Assembly: GCF_025345615.1 (NCBI RefSeq)
Contig: NZ_JAODWD010000002.1
Location: 124,001-188,000, forward strand
DNA from: Mycobacterium deserti
Lineage (GTDB): Bacteria; Actinomycetota; Actinomycetes; Mycobacteriales; Mycobacteriaceae
Reading direction: 5' to 3'
Length of the DNA: 64,000 nucleotides
In this document: in pieces, positions 37,927-48,526 of the stretch
How the letters are laid out: each line of letters starts with the position of its first letter
How positions within the stretch are numbered: position 1 is the first letter of the stretch
Translations under genes and position numbers: made by a program
Notes under the pieces: generated by a model
Seen by the model: the letters and a program-made list of their open reading frames with translations, nothing else
Told to the model about the DNA's origin: nothing
Databases searched by the model: none

Positions 37927-37928
<2 letters not shown>
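37892..37928 (+). promoter_or_regulatory. Leaderless sigma-A-type promoter with palindrome, MarR/TIGR03086 intergenic region
   Basis: TTGACC (37892-37897) and TATGAT (37915-37920) are 17 bp apart. The -10 ends six bases before ATG 37927, so the transcript should be leaderless. ATACGT (37904-37909) and ACGTAT (37923-37928) form an inverted repeat spanning the -10 and start codon, a likely operator for the divergent MarR protein. Confidence 0.65.
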
Positions 37929-40167
<2,239 letters not shown>

Positions 40168-40179
40168 CTGGGCACCCCC

Positions 40180-40209
40180 TTGCGGACGCTCCCGCGCCAT
40201 TACTAGGAT
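40180..40209 (+). promoter_or_regulatory. Promoter of the mmsA operon
   Basis: TTGCGG (40180-40185) and TAGGAT (40204-40209) are 18 bp apart, 31 bp upstream of the mmsA ATG, with GAGGAG as ribosome-binding site between. A GATA...TATC near-palindrome (40207-40220) overlaps the -10 and could be an operator. Confidence 0.5.
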
Positions 40210-40240
40210 ATCCAAGTATCTGGTAGCGAGGAGCAGGCTC

Positions 40241-41761
40241 ATGACCACACAGATTCCGCATTTCATCGACGGGCAGCGCACGAACGGACAGTCCGACCGC
40301 ACCGCCGACGTCTTCAATCCCAGCACCGGCGAGGTGCAGGCGCAGGTGGTTCTGGCCTCGGCCGCCGACGTCGACGCCGCCGTCGCGGGAGCCGCGCAGG
40401 CGCAGAAGCAGTGGGCGGCATGGAACCCACAGCGTCGATCCCGGGTGATGATGAAATTCGTCGACCTGGTGAACCAGAATGCCGACGAGCTCGCCGAGCT
40501 GCTGTCGCTCGAGCACGGCAAGACCCATGCCGACTCTCTCGGAGACATTCAGCGCGGCATCGAGGTCATCGAATTCGCGATCGGCATCCCGCACTTACTC
40601 AAGGGCGAGTACACCGAGGGTGCGGGCACGGGCATCGACGTGTACTCGCTGCGCCAGCCGCTCGGCGTGGTTGCGGGCATCACCCCGTTCAACTTCCCGG
40701 CGATGATTCCGCTGTGGAAGGCAGGTCCGGCGCTGGCTTGCGGCAACGCGTTCATCCTCAAGCCGTCCGAGCGCGATCCGTCCGTTCCGGTGCGACTGGC
40801 CGAACTGTTTGTAGAAGCGGGACTTCCCCCGGGCGTCTTCCAGGTCGTGCAGGGTGACAAGGAAGCGGTCGACGCTATCCTCGAGCACCCGGTGGTTCAG
40901 GCGGTCGGGTTCGTCGGCAGTTCCGACATCGCGCAGTACATCTACTCGACCGCCGCGGCCAACGGGAAGCGTGCGCAGTGCTTCGGCGGCGCCAAGAACC
41001 ACATGGTCGTGATGCCCGACGCCGACATGGATCAGGTCGTCGACGCGCTGATCGGCGCAGGCTACGGCAGCGCCGGTGAGCGGTGCATGGCGATCAGCGT
41101 CGCGGTGCCCGTCGGTGAGGAGACCGCGAACCGGCTTCGCGCCCGGCTCGCCGAGCGGGTGAGCGAACTGCGGGTCGGTCACAGCCTGGACCCTAAGGCC
41201 ATCTACGGCCCGCTGGTCACCGAGGCGGCGCTGAACCGAGTTCGGAGTTACATCGACGCGGGCGTGGAAGCCGGTGCCGACATCGTGGTCGACGGCCGCG
41301 AGCGCGCGAGCGACGACATGCAATTCGGCGACGCAAGCCTGGAGAACGGCTACTTCATCGGCCCCACGCTGTTCGATCACGTCACCACCGACATGTCGAT
41401 CTACACCGACGAGATCTTCGGTCCGGTGCTCTGCATCGTTCGCGCCAAGGATTACGACGAGGCACTGCAGTTGCCGTCCGAACACGAGTACGGAAACGGT
41501 GTGGCGATCTTCACGCGCGACGGCGACGCCGCCCGCGACTTCGTCTCACGCGTGCAGGTCGGCATGGTCGGCGTCAACGTCCCGATCCCCGTGCCGGTGG
41601 CCTACCACACATTCGGCGGTTGGAAGCGGTCCGGCTTCGGTGACCTCAACCAGCACGGCCCGCATTCGATCTTGTTCTACACCAAGACGAAAACCGTCAC
41701 CCAGCGGTGGCCGTCCGGTGTCAAGGATGGCGCCGAGTTCGTCATCCCGACCATGAAGTAA
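40241..41761 (+). CDS. mmsA: Methylmalonate-semialdehyde dehydrogenase (CoA-acylating)
   Basis: A 506-residue aldehyde dehydrogenase with catalytic Cys in SAGERCMAIS and CoA-dependent-subfamily features (FGGAKNHMVVMPDA). It converts methylmalonate or malonate semialdehyde to propionyl- or acetyl-CoA, the last step of valine degradation. It is followed after 2 bp by the acyl-CoA dehydrogenase and then mmsB, making a valine-catabolism operon (compare Rv0753c-Rv0751c). Confidence 0.95.
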   Translation: MTTQIPHFIDGQRTNGQSDRTADVFNPSTGEVQAQVVLASAADVDAAVAGAAQAQKQWAAWNPQRRSRVMMKFVDLVNQNADELAELLSLEHGKTHADSLGDIQRGIEVIEFAIGIPHLLKGEYTEGAGTGIDVYSLRQPLGVVAGITPFNFPAMIPLWKAGPALACGNAFILKPSERDPSVPVRLAELFVEAGLPPGVFQVVQGDKEAVDAILEHPVVQAVGFVGSSDIAQYIYSTAAANGKRAQCFGGAKNHMVVMPDADMDQVVDALIGAGYGSAGERCMAISVAVPVGEETANRLRARLAERVSELRVGHSLDPKAIYGPLVTEAALNRVRSYIDAGVEAGADIVVDGRERASDDMQFGDASLENGYFIGPTLFDHVTTDMSIYTDEIFGPVLCIVRAKDYDEALQLPSEHEYGNGVAIFTRDGDAARDFVSRVQVGMVGVNVPIPVPVAYHTFGGWKRSGFGDLNQHGPHSILFYTKTKTVTQRWPSGVKDGAEFVIPTMK

Positions 41762-41763
41762 CG

Positions 41764-42942
41764 GTGGACTACTTCGGCTTGGACGACGACGAGCGCGTGA
41801 TCGCCGAGACGGCGGCCGCGTTCGCCGACAAGCGGCTCGCGCCATACGCATTGGAGTGGGACGCCGCGAAGCACTTCCCCACCGACGTGTTGCGCGAAGC
41901 CGCCGAACTCGGTATGGCCGCGATCTACTGCCGCGACGATGTCGGCGGTAGCGAGCTGCGTCGGCTCGACGCCGTGCGGATCTTCGAGGAACTCGCGACC
42001 GCCGATCCCACCGTCGCGGCGTTTCTGTCCATCCACAACATGTGCGCCTGGATGGTCGACACGTACGGAACCGACGAGCAACGTAAGAGCTTGGTGCCTC
42101 GACTGGCCTCGATGGAGCTGATCGCCAGCTACTGTCTCACCGAGCCGGGCGCCGGGTCCGACGCAAGCGCCTTGCGCACCAGGGCCGTTCGAGACGGTGG
42201 ATCTCCTGCATCCGACTGGGTGATCGACGGGGTCAAGCAGTTCATCTCCGGAGCGGGCTCGTCCGACGTGTATGTGGTGATGGCTCGCACCGGCGGTGAC
42301 GGCCCGCGCGGCATCTCGACCTTCGTCGTCGAAAAGGACACGCCTGGACTGAGTTTCGGTACCAACGAGGCGAAGATGGGCTGGAACGCCCAGCCGACCG
42401 CTCAAGTGATCTTCGAGGACGTGCGGGTGCCTGCCGACGCGATGCTGGGCGGCGCCGACGGCGAGGGCACCGGCTTCGGGATCGCGATGAACGGCCTCAA
42501 CGGCGGCCGCATCAACATCGCTGCCTGCTCACTGGGCGGCGCGCAGGCCGCCTACACGAAAGCCGCGGCCTACGTCCGCGACCGCGACGCCTTCGGCGGC
42601 TCGCTGCTCGACGAGCCCACCATCCGCTTCAGCCTCGCCGACATGGCCACCGCGCTCGAGACGTCGCGCAATCTGTTGTGGAAGGCGGCGCGCGCGCTGG
42701 ATGAGAACCACCCGGACAAGGTCGAATTGTGCGCGATGGCCAAGCGTTACGTCACCGACTCCTGCTTCGCGGTGGCCGACCAGGCGCTGCAGCTGCACGG
42801 CGGCTACGGGTACCTCAACGAGTACGGGGTCGAAAAGATCGTCCGAGACCTGCGGGTGCATCGGATCCTCGAAGGGACCAACGAAATCATGCGCGTGGTC
42901 ATCGGGCGGTCACAGGCCGCCAAGGTGCGCGCGTCCGGTTAG
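41764..42942 (+). CDS. fadE9: Acyl-CoA dehydrogenase, probably isobutyryl-CoA dehydrogenase
   Basis: A 392-residue FAD enzyme with the signatures CLTEPGAGSDA near residue 130 and QLHGGYGYLNEY plus ILEGTNEIMRVVIGR near the C-terminus. Its place between mmsA and mmsB points to isobutyryl-CoA oxidation in valine breakdown. GTG 41764 starts 2 bp after the mmsA stop. The fadE9 name rests on synteny with Rv0752c. Confidence 0.9.
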   Translation: MDYFGLDDDERVIAETAAAFADKRLAPYALEWDAAKHFPTDVLREAAELGMAAIYCRDDVGGSELRRLDAVRIFEELATADPTVAAFLSIHNMCAWMVDTYGTDEQRKSLVPRLASMELIASYCLTEPGAGSDASALRTRAVRDGGSPASDWVIDGVKQFISGAGSSDVYVVMARTGGDGPRGISTFVVEKDTPGLSFGTNEAKMGWNAQPTAQVIFEDVRVPADAMLGGADGEGTGFGIAMNGLNGGRINIAACSLGGAQAAYTKAAAYVRDRDAFGGSLLDEPTIRFSLADMATALETSRNLLWKAARALDENHPDKVELCAMAKRYVTDSCFAVADQALQLHGGYGYLNEYGVEKIVRDLRVHRILEGTNEIMRVVIGRSQAAKVRASG

Positions 42943-42976
42943 GTGTCAGGAAACGCGCAGAGAAGGGCTTGAGCCG

Positions 42977-43849
42977 ATGGCGACGATCGCATTCTTGGGA
43001 CTGGGAAACATGGGCGGCCCGATGGCGGCGAACCTCGCCGCGGCGGACCATGCCGTACACGGATTCGACCCCATTGCCGATCTCAAATCGGCTGCTGCCG
43101 ACAAGGGTGTGCAGACATTCGACACCGGTGCTGCGGCGGTGGCCGAGGCCGACGTCGTCATCACGTCGCTGCCGAACGGCGCCGTCGTCAAGTCGTGCTA
43201 TGCCGAGGTGCTGCCCGCAGCGCGCGACGGCGCGTTGTTCATCGACACCTCGACGATCTCCGTGGACGATGCGCGCACCATCAACGGGCAGGCCGCCGAA
43301 CGCGGTTTCGCGCAACTGGACGCTCCGGTCTCCGGCGGCGTCAAGGGGGCGACGGCGGGCACCCTGGCGTTCATGGTCGGTGGTGACGAGGCCGCCGTCG
43401 AGCGGGCCCGGCCGGTGCTGGAGCCGATGGCCGGCAAAATCATTCACTGCGGCGCGTCCGGTACCGGACAGGCCGCGAAGCTGTGCAACAACATGGTGCT
43501 GGCCGTGCAGCAGATCGCCGTCGGCGAGGCATTCGTGCTCGCCGAGAAGCTGGGGCTGTCCGCGCAGTCGCTGTTCGACGTGATCACCGGCGCGACGGGC
43601 AACTGCTGGTCGGTGCATACCAACTGCCCTGTGCCAGGGCCGGTTCCGACGTCACCGGCCAACAACGACTTCAAACCCGGCTTCGCGACTGCGTTGATGA
43701 ACAAAGACCTGGGACTGGCGATGGACGCGGTCAAGTCGACGGGCTCCAACGCACCGTTGGGCACCCATGCCGCCGAGATCTACGCCGAGTTCGCGGCCGA
43801 CCACGCCGGCAAGGACTTCAGCGCGGTCATCGAGCTGCTACGCAGCTGA
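42977..43849 (+). CDS. mmsB: 3-hydroxyisobutyrate dehydrogenase
   Basis: A 290-residue beta-hydroxyacid dehydrogenase with NAD motif FLGLGNMGGPMAANL, substrate-binding DAPVSGGVKGA and catalytic Lys in GQAAKLCNNM. It oxidises 3-hydroxyisobutyrate to methylmalonate semialdehyde, the substrate of MmsA in the same operon. The 3' end overlaps the convergent HAD gene by 12 bp. Confidence 0.94.
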   Translation: MATIAFLGLGNMGGPMAANLAAADHAVHGFDPIADLKSAAADKGVQTFDTGAAAVAEADVVITSLPNGAVVKSCYAEVLPAARDGALFIDTSTISVDDARTINGQAAERGFAQLDAPVSGGVKGATAGTLAFMVGGDEAAVERARPVLEPMAGKIIHCGASGTGQAAKLCNNMVLAVQQIAVGEAFVLAEKLGLSAQSLFDVITGATGNCWSVHTNCPVPGPVPTSPANNDFKPGFATALMNKDLGLAMDAVKSTGSNAPLGTHAAEIYAEFAADHAGKDFSAVIELLRS

Positions 43850-44650
43850 CGGGTTGCGAGCCTTCCACCAGTTGCTGTGCAGGCGTTGACAATCGGTTAT
43901 GCGCAACGGCTCGTCACCCGCGAAGTCCGGCCGCACCGTCAATGCGGTCGGGATGGCGGGAGTGCCCTGACCGGTGACGACAACGGTCGCCATCCCTGCG
44001 CCGTTGGCTGCCCGCAAGCCGGACGCCGAACCACTTACGGCGACGGCGTTCTCGGCGGAAACGCCGAGTTCGCACAGTGCGAGGCGATACCCCTCGGGAT
44101 CCGGCATCGTCTTGCAGACGTCTTCAGCCGTCACCACCGTCTCGACAAGTCCCTCGCCGACCAGCTGGCGCACCAGCGGTTCCGCCCAGCTGCGCTGTCC
44201 GTTGGTCACCACGCCCACCTGCACGCCGGCGGCGAACGCATCCATGACGAAATCGACGAGGCCCGGCCTCGGCGTCAGGTCGCGCTCGAGGATCAGCTCG
44301 TCGAACAGCATGGTCTTGGTCGTGTAGATCTCGTCGGCCAACAGCGCGGTCAGCACGTCGGCCTCGCTGGCCACGCACCGCTTGCGCAGTTCGGCCGCGA
44401 CGCGTTGCCGCTCGTCGGTGAGCGCCAGCAGCTGGCGATACCGCGCAACCGTCCATTGGAAGTCGAGGTCGTGGGCCGCAAAGGCCGCGTTGTACGCCAC
44501 CCGGTGGCCGTCGCATTCGATGTCGGTCAGGGCATCGAGGTCGAAGATCACCGCGCGCAGCGAACACGCGGGGGTGCGAATCGGCGAAACGGAATCCCAC
44601 CAGAAGCGGCCCGCGCGCCAGGTCGTCTCTTGCGTTGTCGGCATGCCCAT
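43838..44650 (-). CDS. HAD-superfamily hydrolase-like protein, motif IV degenerate
   Basis: A 270-residue protein with HAD motif I (FDLDALTDIE) after a 30-residue N-terminal extension, motif II (VVTNGQ) and a Lys-containing region. The expected acidic motif IV (ED-x-x-x-G) reads VSGSASGLRAA, without acids. The fold is beta-phosphoglucomutase-like, but activity may be weak or lost. ATG 44650 and 44644 are both possible starts; neither has a strong ribosome-binding site. Confidence 0.78.
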   Translation of the reverse strand: MGMPTTQETTWRAGRFWWDSVSPIRTPACSLRAVIFDLDALTDIECDGHRVAYNAAFAAHDLDFQWTVARYRQLLALTDERQRVAAELRKRCVASEADVLTALLADEIYTTKTMLFDELILERDLTPRPGLVDFVMDAFAAGVQVGVVTNGQRSWAEPLVRQLVGEGLVETVVTAEDVCKTMPDPEGYRLALCELGVSAENAVAVSGSASGLRAANGAGMATVVVTGQGTPAIPTALTVRPDFAGDEPLRITDCQRLHSNWWKARNPSAA

Positions 44651-44680
44651 GAGGGTGTCTCACATCACAGCGGTCGCGCC

Positions 44681-44743
44681 TCCCCCGCTAGGGGGATTCG
44701 CCAGGCCAAGTTGCGCCATCAGGAGAAACGCCGGCCCTAAGGT
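44681..44743 (+). promoter_or_regulatory. Promoter region of the two-component pair, with CCCCC/GGGGG palindrome
   Basis: TCCCCC-gcta-GGGGGA (44681-44696) is a perfect 6-bp inverted repeat. TAAGGT (44738-44743) ends seven bases before ATG 44751, fitting leaderless transcription. The palindrome could be the response regulator's own site. Confidence 0.4.
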
Positions 44744-44750
44744 TGACGCC

Positions 44751-45413
44751 ATGACGTCCAGCCCCCCGGTACGTCTTGTCCTGGTCGACGACCACGAGAT
44801 GGTCATCGAGGGCCTCAAGGCCATGCTTGCGGCGTTCTCCGAGCGCGTCGAGGTGATCGGGCAGGCCGTCGGCGCCGAGCGAGCCCTGCGCGTCATCGAC
44901 GATCTCAACCCGGACATCGTGCTGTGCGATGTCCGGATGCAGGGCGCCAGCGGCCTCGACCTGTGCCGGGAGCTGCGCGAGCGCGAGCCCGACCGCAAGG
45001 TGGTGATGCTCTCGGTCTACGACGACGAGCAGTATCTGTTCCAGGCGTTGCGGGTCGGCGCCTCGGGTTACCTGCTCAAGAGCATCAACAGCGACGAGTT
45101 GGTACGTCAACTCGAGTTCGTCCAGCGCGGCGAGACCGCGATCGACCCGGGCATGGCGGCGCGGGCGGTCGACACCGCGGCGCGGATCCAGCGCGACGAG
45201 TTCTGGCCAGGCGCCCGGCACGGCCTGACGCAGCGGGAGAGCGAGATCCTGTCGTTTGTGGTCAACGGGCTGTCGAACCGGGCGATCGCCACCAAACTGG
45301 TGATCGGCGACGAGACGGTGAAAAGCCACCTCAGCTCCATCTATCGCAAGCTCGGCGTCAGCGACCGCACAGGCGCGGTCGCAACGGCGCTGCGCGAAGG
45401 GATCTACCAGTGA
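44751..45413 (+). CDS. NarL/FixJ-family response regulator
   Basis: A 220-residue regulator with acidic pair LVDDHE, phosphoacceptor Asp 60 (VLCDVRM), Lys in LLKSIN and a LuxR-type helix-turn-helix at the C-terminus (TQRESEILSFVVNGLSNRAIA, VKSHLSSIYRKLGV). It is 7 bp upstream of its sensor kinase. The regulon is unknown; adjacent mms genes or the hydrolase gene are candidates. Confidence 0.93.
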   Translation: MTSSPPVRLVLVDDHEMVIEGLKAMLAAFSERVEVIGQAVGAERALRVIDDLNPDIVLCDVRMQGASGLDLCRELREREPDRKVVMLSVYDDEQYLFQALRVGASGYLLKSINSDELVRQLEFVQRGETAIDPGMAARAVDTAARIQRDEFWPGARHGLTQRESEILSFVVNGLSNRAIATKLVIGDETVKSHLSSIYRKLGVSDRTGAVATALREGIYQ

Positions 45414-45420
45414 GCGACAC

Positions 45421-46650
45421 ATGAGTCCAGGCGGGCGACCTCCGAACGCGGTCCGTGAACTGAGTCAGTACGCCCTTGCCGCCGACCGCGAGTTGGCACT
45501 GCTGCGTGAGTTGATCCAGGCCGCGTCGAGTGGGCCTGGCGTCGAACCGCTGGCCGCCGCTGCGGCCCGGATGATCACCGCCGCCACCGCCAGCGATGTC
45601 TGTTTCGTGCATGTCCTCGATGACTCCGACCGGTCGCTGACACTTGCGGGGGCCACCCCGCCGTTCGACGCCGAGGTCGGCAAGATCCGGTTGCCGCTCG
45701 GCACGGGGATCTCCGGCTGGGTCGCCAGCCACCGCGAGCCCGTGGTGATCACCGAGGACAAGGAATCCGACCCGCGGTACATGCCGTTTCAGTCGCTGCG
45801 CGGCTCGGATTTCACCTCGATGGTGTCGGTGCCGATGGAGACCGACCCGGGCGGACTCGTCGGCGTGCTCAACGTGCACACCGTGCAGCGACGCAAGTTC
45901 ACCGAGCGCGATGTCGAATTGCTCTTGGTGATCGGTCGATTGATCGCGGGCGCCATGCACCAGGCGCGGCTGCACCGCCAGCTGGTGGCCCGCGAGCGCG
46001 CCCACGAGAATTTCGTCGAGCAGGTGATCGAGGCCCAGGAGATCGAGCGACGGCGACTGGCCGGAGACATCCACGACGGCATCTCACAACGGCTGGTCAC
46101 CCTGTCCTACCGGCTCGACGCGGCGTCGCAGGCCGTCGAGGACCCGGCCATGCTCGCCGAGCAGCTGGGCAAGGCCCGCGAACTGGTCGACCTGACGCTG
46201 CAGGAGGCCCGCGCCGCGATCAGCGGGTTGCGGCCCCCGGTGCTCGACGACCTCGGGCTGGCAGGCGGACTGGCCAGCCTGGCGCGCTCCATCCCGCAGA
46301 TCGGTATCGACGTCGACCTGGCCGAGACCCGACTGCCTGATCACATCGAACTCGCGCTGTACCGCATCGCCCAGGAGTGCCTGCAGAACGTCGTCAAGCA
46401 CGCCAACGCCGACACGGCGCGGCTGACGTTCTCGGTTTACGGCGACACCGCCCGACTCGAAATCGTCGATGACGGAGTTGGTTTCGACACCTTCGAGAAT
46501 CCGCTGGGCAGCGACGAGATGGGTGGCTACGGGCTGCTGTCGATGGCGGAACGTGCCGAGATCGTCGGCGGCCGACTCAACATCCGCTCGCGGCCGGGTG
46601 CTGGCACCGCGGTCACGGCGACGATTCCGCTCCCGTCGGTGTCGCAGTGA
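45421..46650 (+). CDS. GAF-domain sensor histidine kinase (HisKA_3 type)
   Basis: A 409-residue soluble kinase. A GAF domain spans about 40-185 (GTGISGWVASHREPVVITED). HisKA_3 follows with phosphoacceptor His in RRLAGDIHDGISQRL, then an HATPase domain (ECLQNVVKHANA, DDGVGFD, GGYGLLSMAERA). The GAF pocket may bind a small ligand or heme as in DevS; I cannot tell which. Its 3' end overlaps the convergent hydrolase gene by 38 bp. Confidence 0.92.
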   Translation: MSPGGRPPNAVRELSQYALAADRELALLRELIQAASSGPGVEPLAAAAARMITAATASDVCFVHVLDDSDRSLTLAGATPPFDAEVGKIRLPLGTGISGWVASHREPVVITEDKESDPRYMPFQSLRGSDFTSMVSVPMETDPGGLVGVLNVHTVQRRKFTERDVELLLVIGRLIAGAMHQARLHRQLVARERAHENFVEQVIEAQEIERRRLAGDIHDGISQRLVTLSYRLDAASQAVEDPAMLAEQLGKARELVDLTLQEARAAISGLRPPVLDDLGLAGGLASLARSIPQIGIDVDLAETRLPDHIELALYRIAQECLQNVVKHANADTARLTFSVYGDTARLEIVDDGVGFDTFENPLGSDEMGGYGLLSMAERAEIVGGRLNIRSRPGAGTAVTATIPLPSVSQ

Positions 46651-47479
46651 CACCCAGGAATGCGCGAATGGCATCGTCGCTGCGCGGCGCGTGCCCGCAG
46701 TCGGGAATCAACTCGACCGCGGCCTCGGGTCGCGCGCGGACGATTCGGCGTACGGTGTCGCGCGAATCCAGCATCCGATCGTTTGCGCCCGCGACGATCA
46801 ACATCGGCATAGTGAGTGCTCGCAACTGTGCGTCAGTGAATCTGGGAAGCGCGTCGCGCCGGGGGCGGTAGTGCTTCTGGATGAGAAGCATGTATTCGGC
46901 GAACGGACCCGTTACCGGTTGAGGTCCCAGCGCGATTCGCAGCGCCGACCGTCGCCCGCGATCGCCGAACGGCATCAACAACAGCGACGCGATCACCGCC
47001 CCGTACTTCTGGCGGCCGATGCCTCCCGGTGCCTGTAGCGCCAGTCGCTCGACGCGGGCCGGATGATGACTCGCCAGATTCACGGCGAGCCAGCCGCCCA
47101 GGGACGCGCCCACGAACGCCGCGCGAGTGATGGCGAGACTGTCCAACACGTCACACAGCCACCTTGCGTAAGCGTCCGACCGCAGGGCTGGTCGCGACGG
47201 CGCGCTGAGCCCCGGTTCGCCGATGACATCGACGAGATGGAGGCGACGCGACTGCGACCACGCCACAGCATCGTCCATCCACATCGCACTGTTCGTGCCA
47301 GCGCCGTGTAGCAATACGGTCGGCGGCGCGTCCTCGGGTCCGCAGGAAAGGACGAAGGTTTCCCCCTGAGCAGTGTCCACTGTGCGCTGCAGCGCCGGGA
47401 CAGGCCAACGGTCCAAGATGTCGCGGTAGTTCGTCTCCACGGCCCGCTGTCCAGCCGCACTGCGGTAGATGGGCTTCAC
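46613..47479 (-). CDS. Alpha/beta-fold hydrolase
   Basis: A 288-residue hydrolase with the nucleophile elbow GASLGGWLAV, the HG motif VLLHGAGTNS, acid in VAGANDRML and base in DCGHAPRSD. The overall pattern is close to MhpC/haloperoxidase-type esterases. GTG 47479 overlaps the stop of the upstream helix-turn-helix gene (GTGA), so the two form a unit. No signal peptide is evident; the substrate is unknown. Confidence 0.87.
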   Translation of the reverse strand: MKPIYRSAAGQRAVETNYRDILDRWPVPALQRTVDTAQGETFVLSCGPEDAPPTVLLHGAGTNSAMWMDDAVAWSQSRRLHLVDVIGEPGLSAPSRPALRSDAYARWLCDVLDSLAITRAAFVGASLGGWLAVNLASHHPARVERLALQAPGGIGRQKYGAVIASLLLMPFGDRGRRSALRIALGPQPVTGPFAEYMLLIQKHYRPRRDALPRFTDAQLRALTMPMLIVAGANDRMLDSRDTVRRIVRARPEAAVELIPDCGHAPRSDDAIRAFLGVTATPTGAESSP

Positions 47480-47904
47480 CGACGGTCCGCCGCCGCCAAC
47501 GCGCTGCTCAACGTGATCGCGCGCGCGGCATCGTCGGGGTCGCCGACCACGATGATTCTGAGGGTCTGGCGGGCTTGGTCGTACACGGTGTGAACATCGA
47601 GGTGGCCTGCCCCCGTACGACTGCTCACAGCGGCCATCAAGTGGGTGGTGATTCGAGACATCGCCTGCGGCGCAACACCTTCGACGGCGACGATCGCCGA
47701 GACCTCTACACGTGGAGCGTCGTCGACTGCCGCTTCGAGGGTGCGTCCGCCTGCAAACTGTTCGAAGTCTGCACGCGCGATGCGGTACTGCTTGCCGATC
47801 CGCACGGCAGGCAGGCTTCCGTCGCGGACGTACCCGCGCACGGTCCGGACATGTAGTCCCAGCGCCTCGGCGACCTCTTCGGTCGAATACATCGTGGCGG
47901 TCAT
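47476..47904 (-). CDS. Excisionase/MerR-like DNA-binding protein
   Basis: A 142-residue protein with an N-terminal helix-turn-helix of the excisionase type (STEEVAEALGLHVRTVRGYVRDGSLPAVRIGKQYRI) and an ~85-residue C-terminal domain of unknown type. It probably controls itself and the coupled hydrolase. A TAACAT hexamer (complement of 47911-47916) ends six bases before ATG 47904, suggesting leaderless transcription. Confidence 0.83.
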   Translation of the reverse strand: MTATMYSTEEVAEALGLHVRTVRGYVRDGSLPAVRIGKQYRIARADFEQFAGGRTLEAAVDDAPRVEVSAIVAVEGVAPQAMSRITTHLMAAVSSRTGAGHLDVHTVYDQARQTLRIIVVGDPDDAARAITLSSALAAADRR

Positions 47905-47957
47905 ACCGCAATGTTACCTATACATACGCATAAAACGACCGAATAAGGATGTTTAAG

Positions 47958-48470
47958 TTAGAAGTCGCCTGAGTTGCGGCGCAGCGTCTCAATCGAGGCC
48001 GCCAACGCCCGTAACTCGTCGACCGACATGCCGATATCGACGAACACCTCGCTGTTCAGCGTGACGGTCGCGTCTTCGACCGTCGACCGGCCCAGGTCGG
48101 TGATCCGCACCAGCGTCGTGCGTCCGTCGGTCGGATGCGGAATGCGTTCCACCAGCCCGTCGGCCTCCAGCCGCCGGATCGCGTGGGTGACGCTGGTGAC
48201 GTGCACCTGCAGCCGGTCGGACGCCTTGGTGATCGGAAGTGCGCCGGTGCTGCTGAACGCCAACAGCCGAAGCAGCTCGTACCGCGAGAAGCTCAGGTCG
48301 TAGGGCCGCAGCGCGTTCTCGACTCGGGCCAGCAGGATCTGATGAGCTCGCATCACCGAGGTCACCGCTACCATGCCATCGGCCACCTCGCCCCAGCCGG
48401 AGCGCTCCCAGTTGGCGCGCGCCTGCGCGATCGGGTCGCGCTTCTTCTGCCACTGCGGTTGCGAGGACAC
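47958..48470 (-). CDS. MarR-family transcriptional regulator (Rv0737 position)
   Basis: A 170-residue winged-helix regulator (LPITKASDRLQVHVTSVTHAIRRLEADGLVERIPHPTDGR). It starts at GTG 48470, 56 bp after the aminotransferase stop, at the end of the sigL-rslA-biosynthetic run. I recall M. tuberculosis Rv0737 in this relative position behind rslA, so the biosynthetic genes seem to be inserted between rslA and this gene. It may regulate that operon. Confidence 0.85.
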   Translation of the reverse strand: MSSQPQWQKKRDPIAQARANWERSGWGEVADGMVAVTSVMRAHQILLARVENALRPYDLSFSRYELLRLLAFSSTGALPITKASDRLQVHVTSVTHAIRRLEADGLVERIPHPTDGRTTLVRITDLGRSTVEDATVTLNSEVFVDIGMSVDELRALAASIETLRRNSGDF

Positions 48471-48526
48471 GCCTCTTCATACCGCATCGGCGGGGATGGG
48501 CTGCAGATTTGGGCGCACCGTCACGT

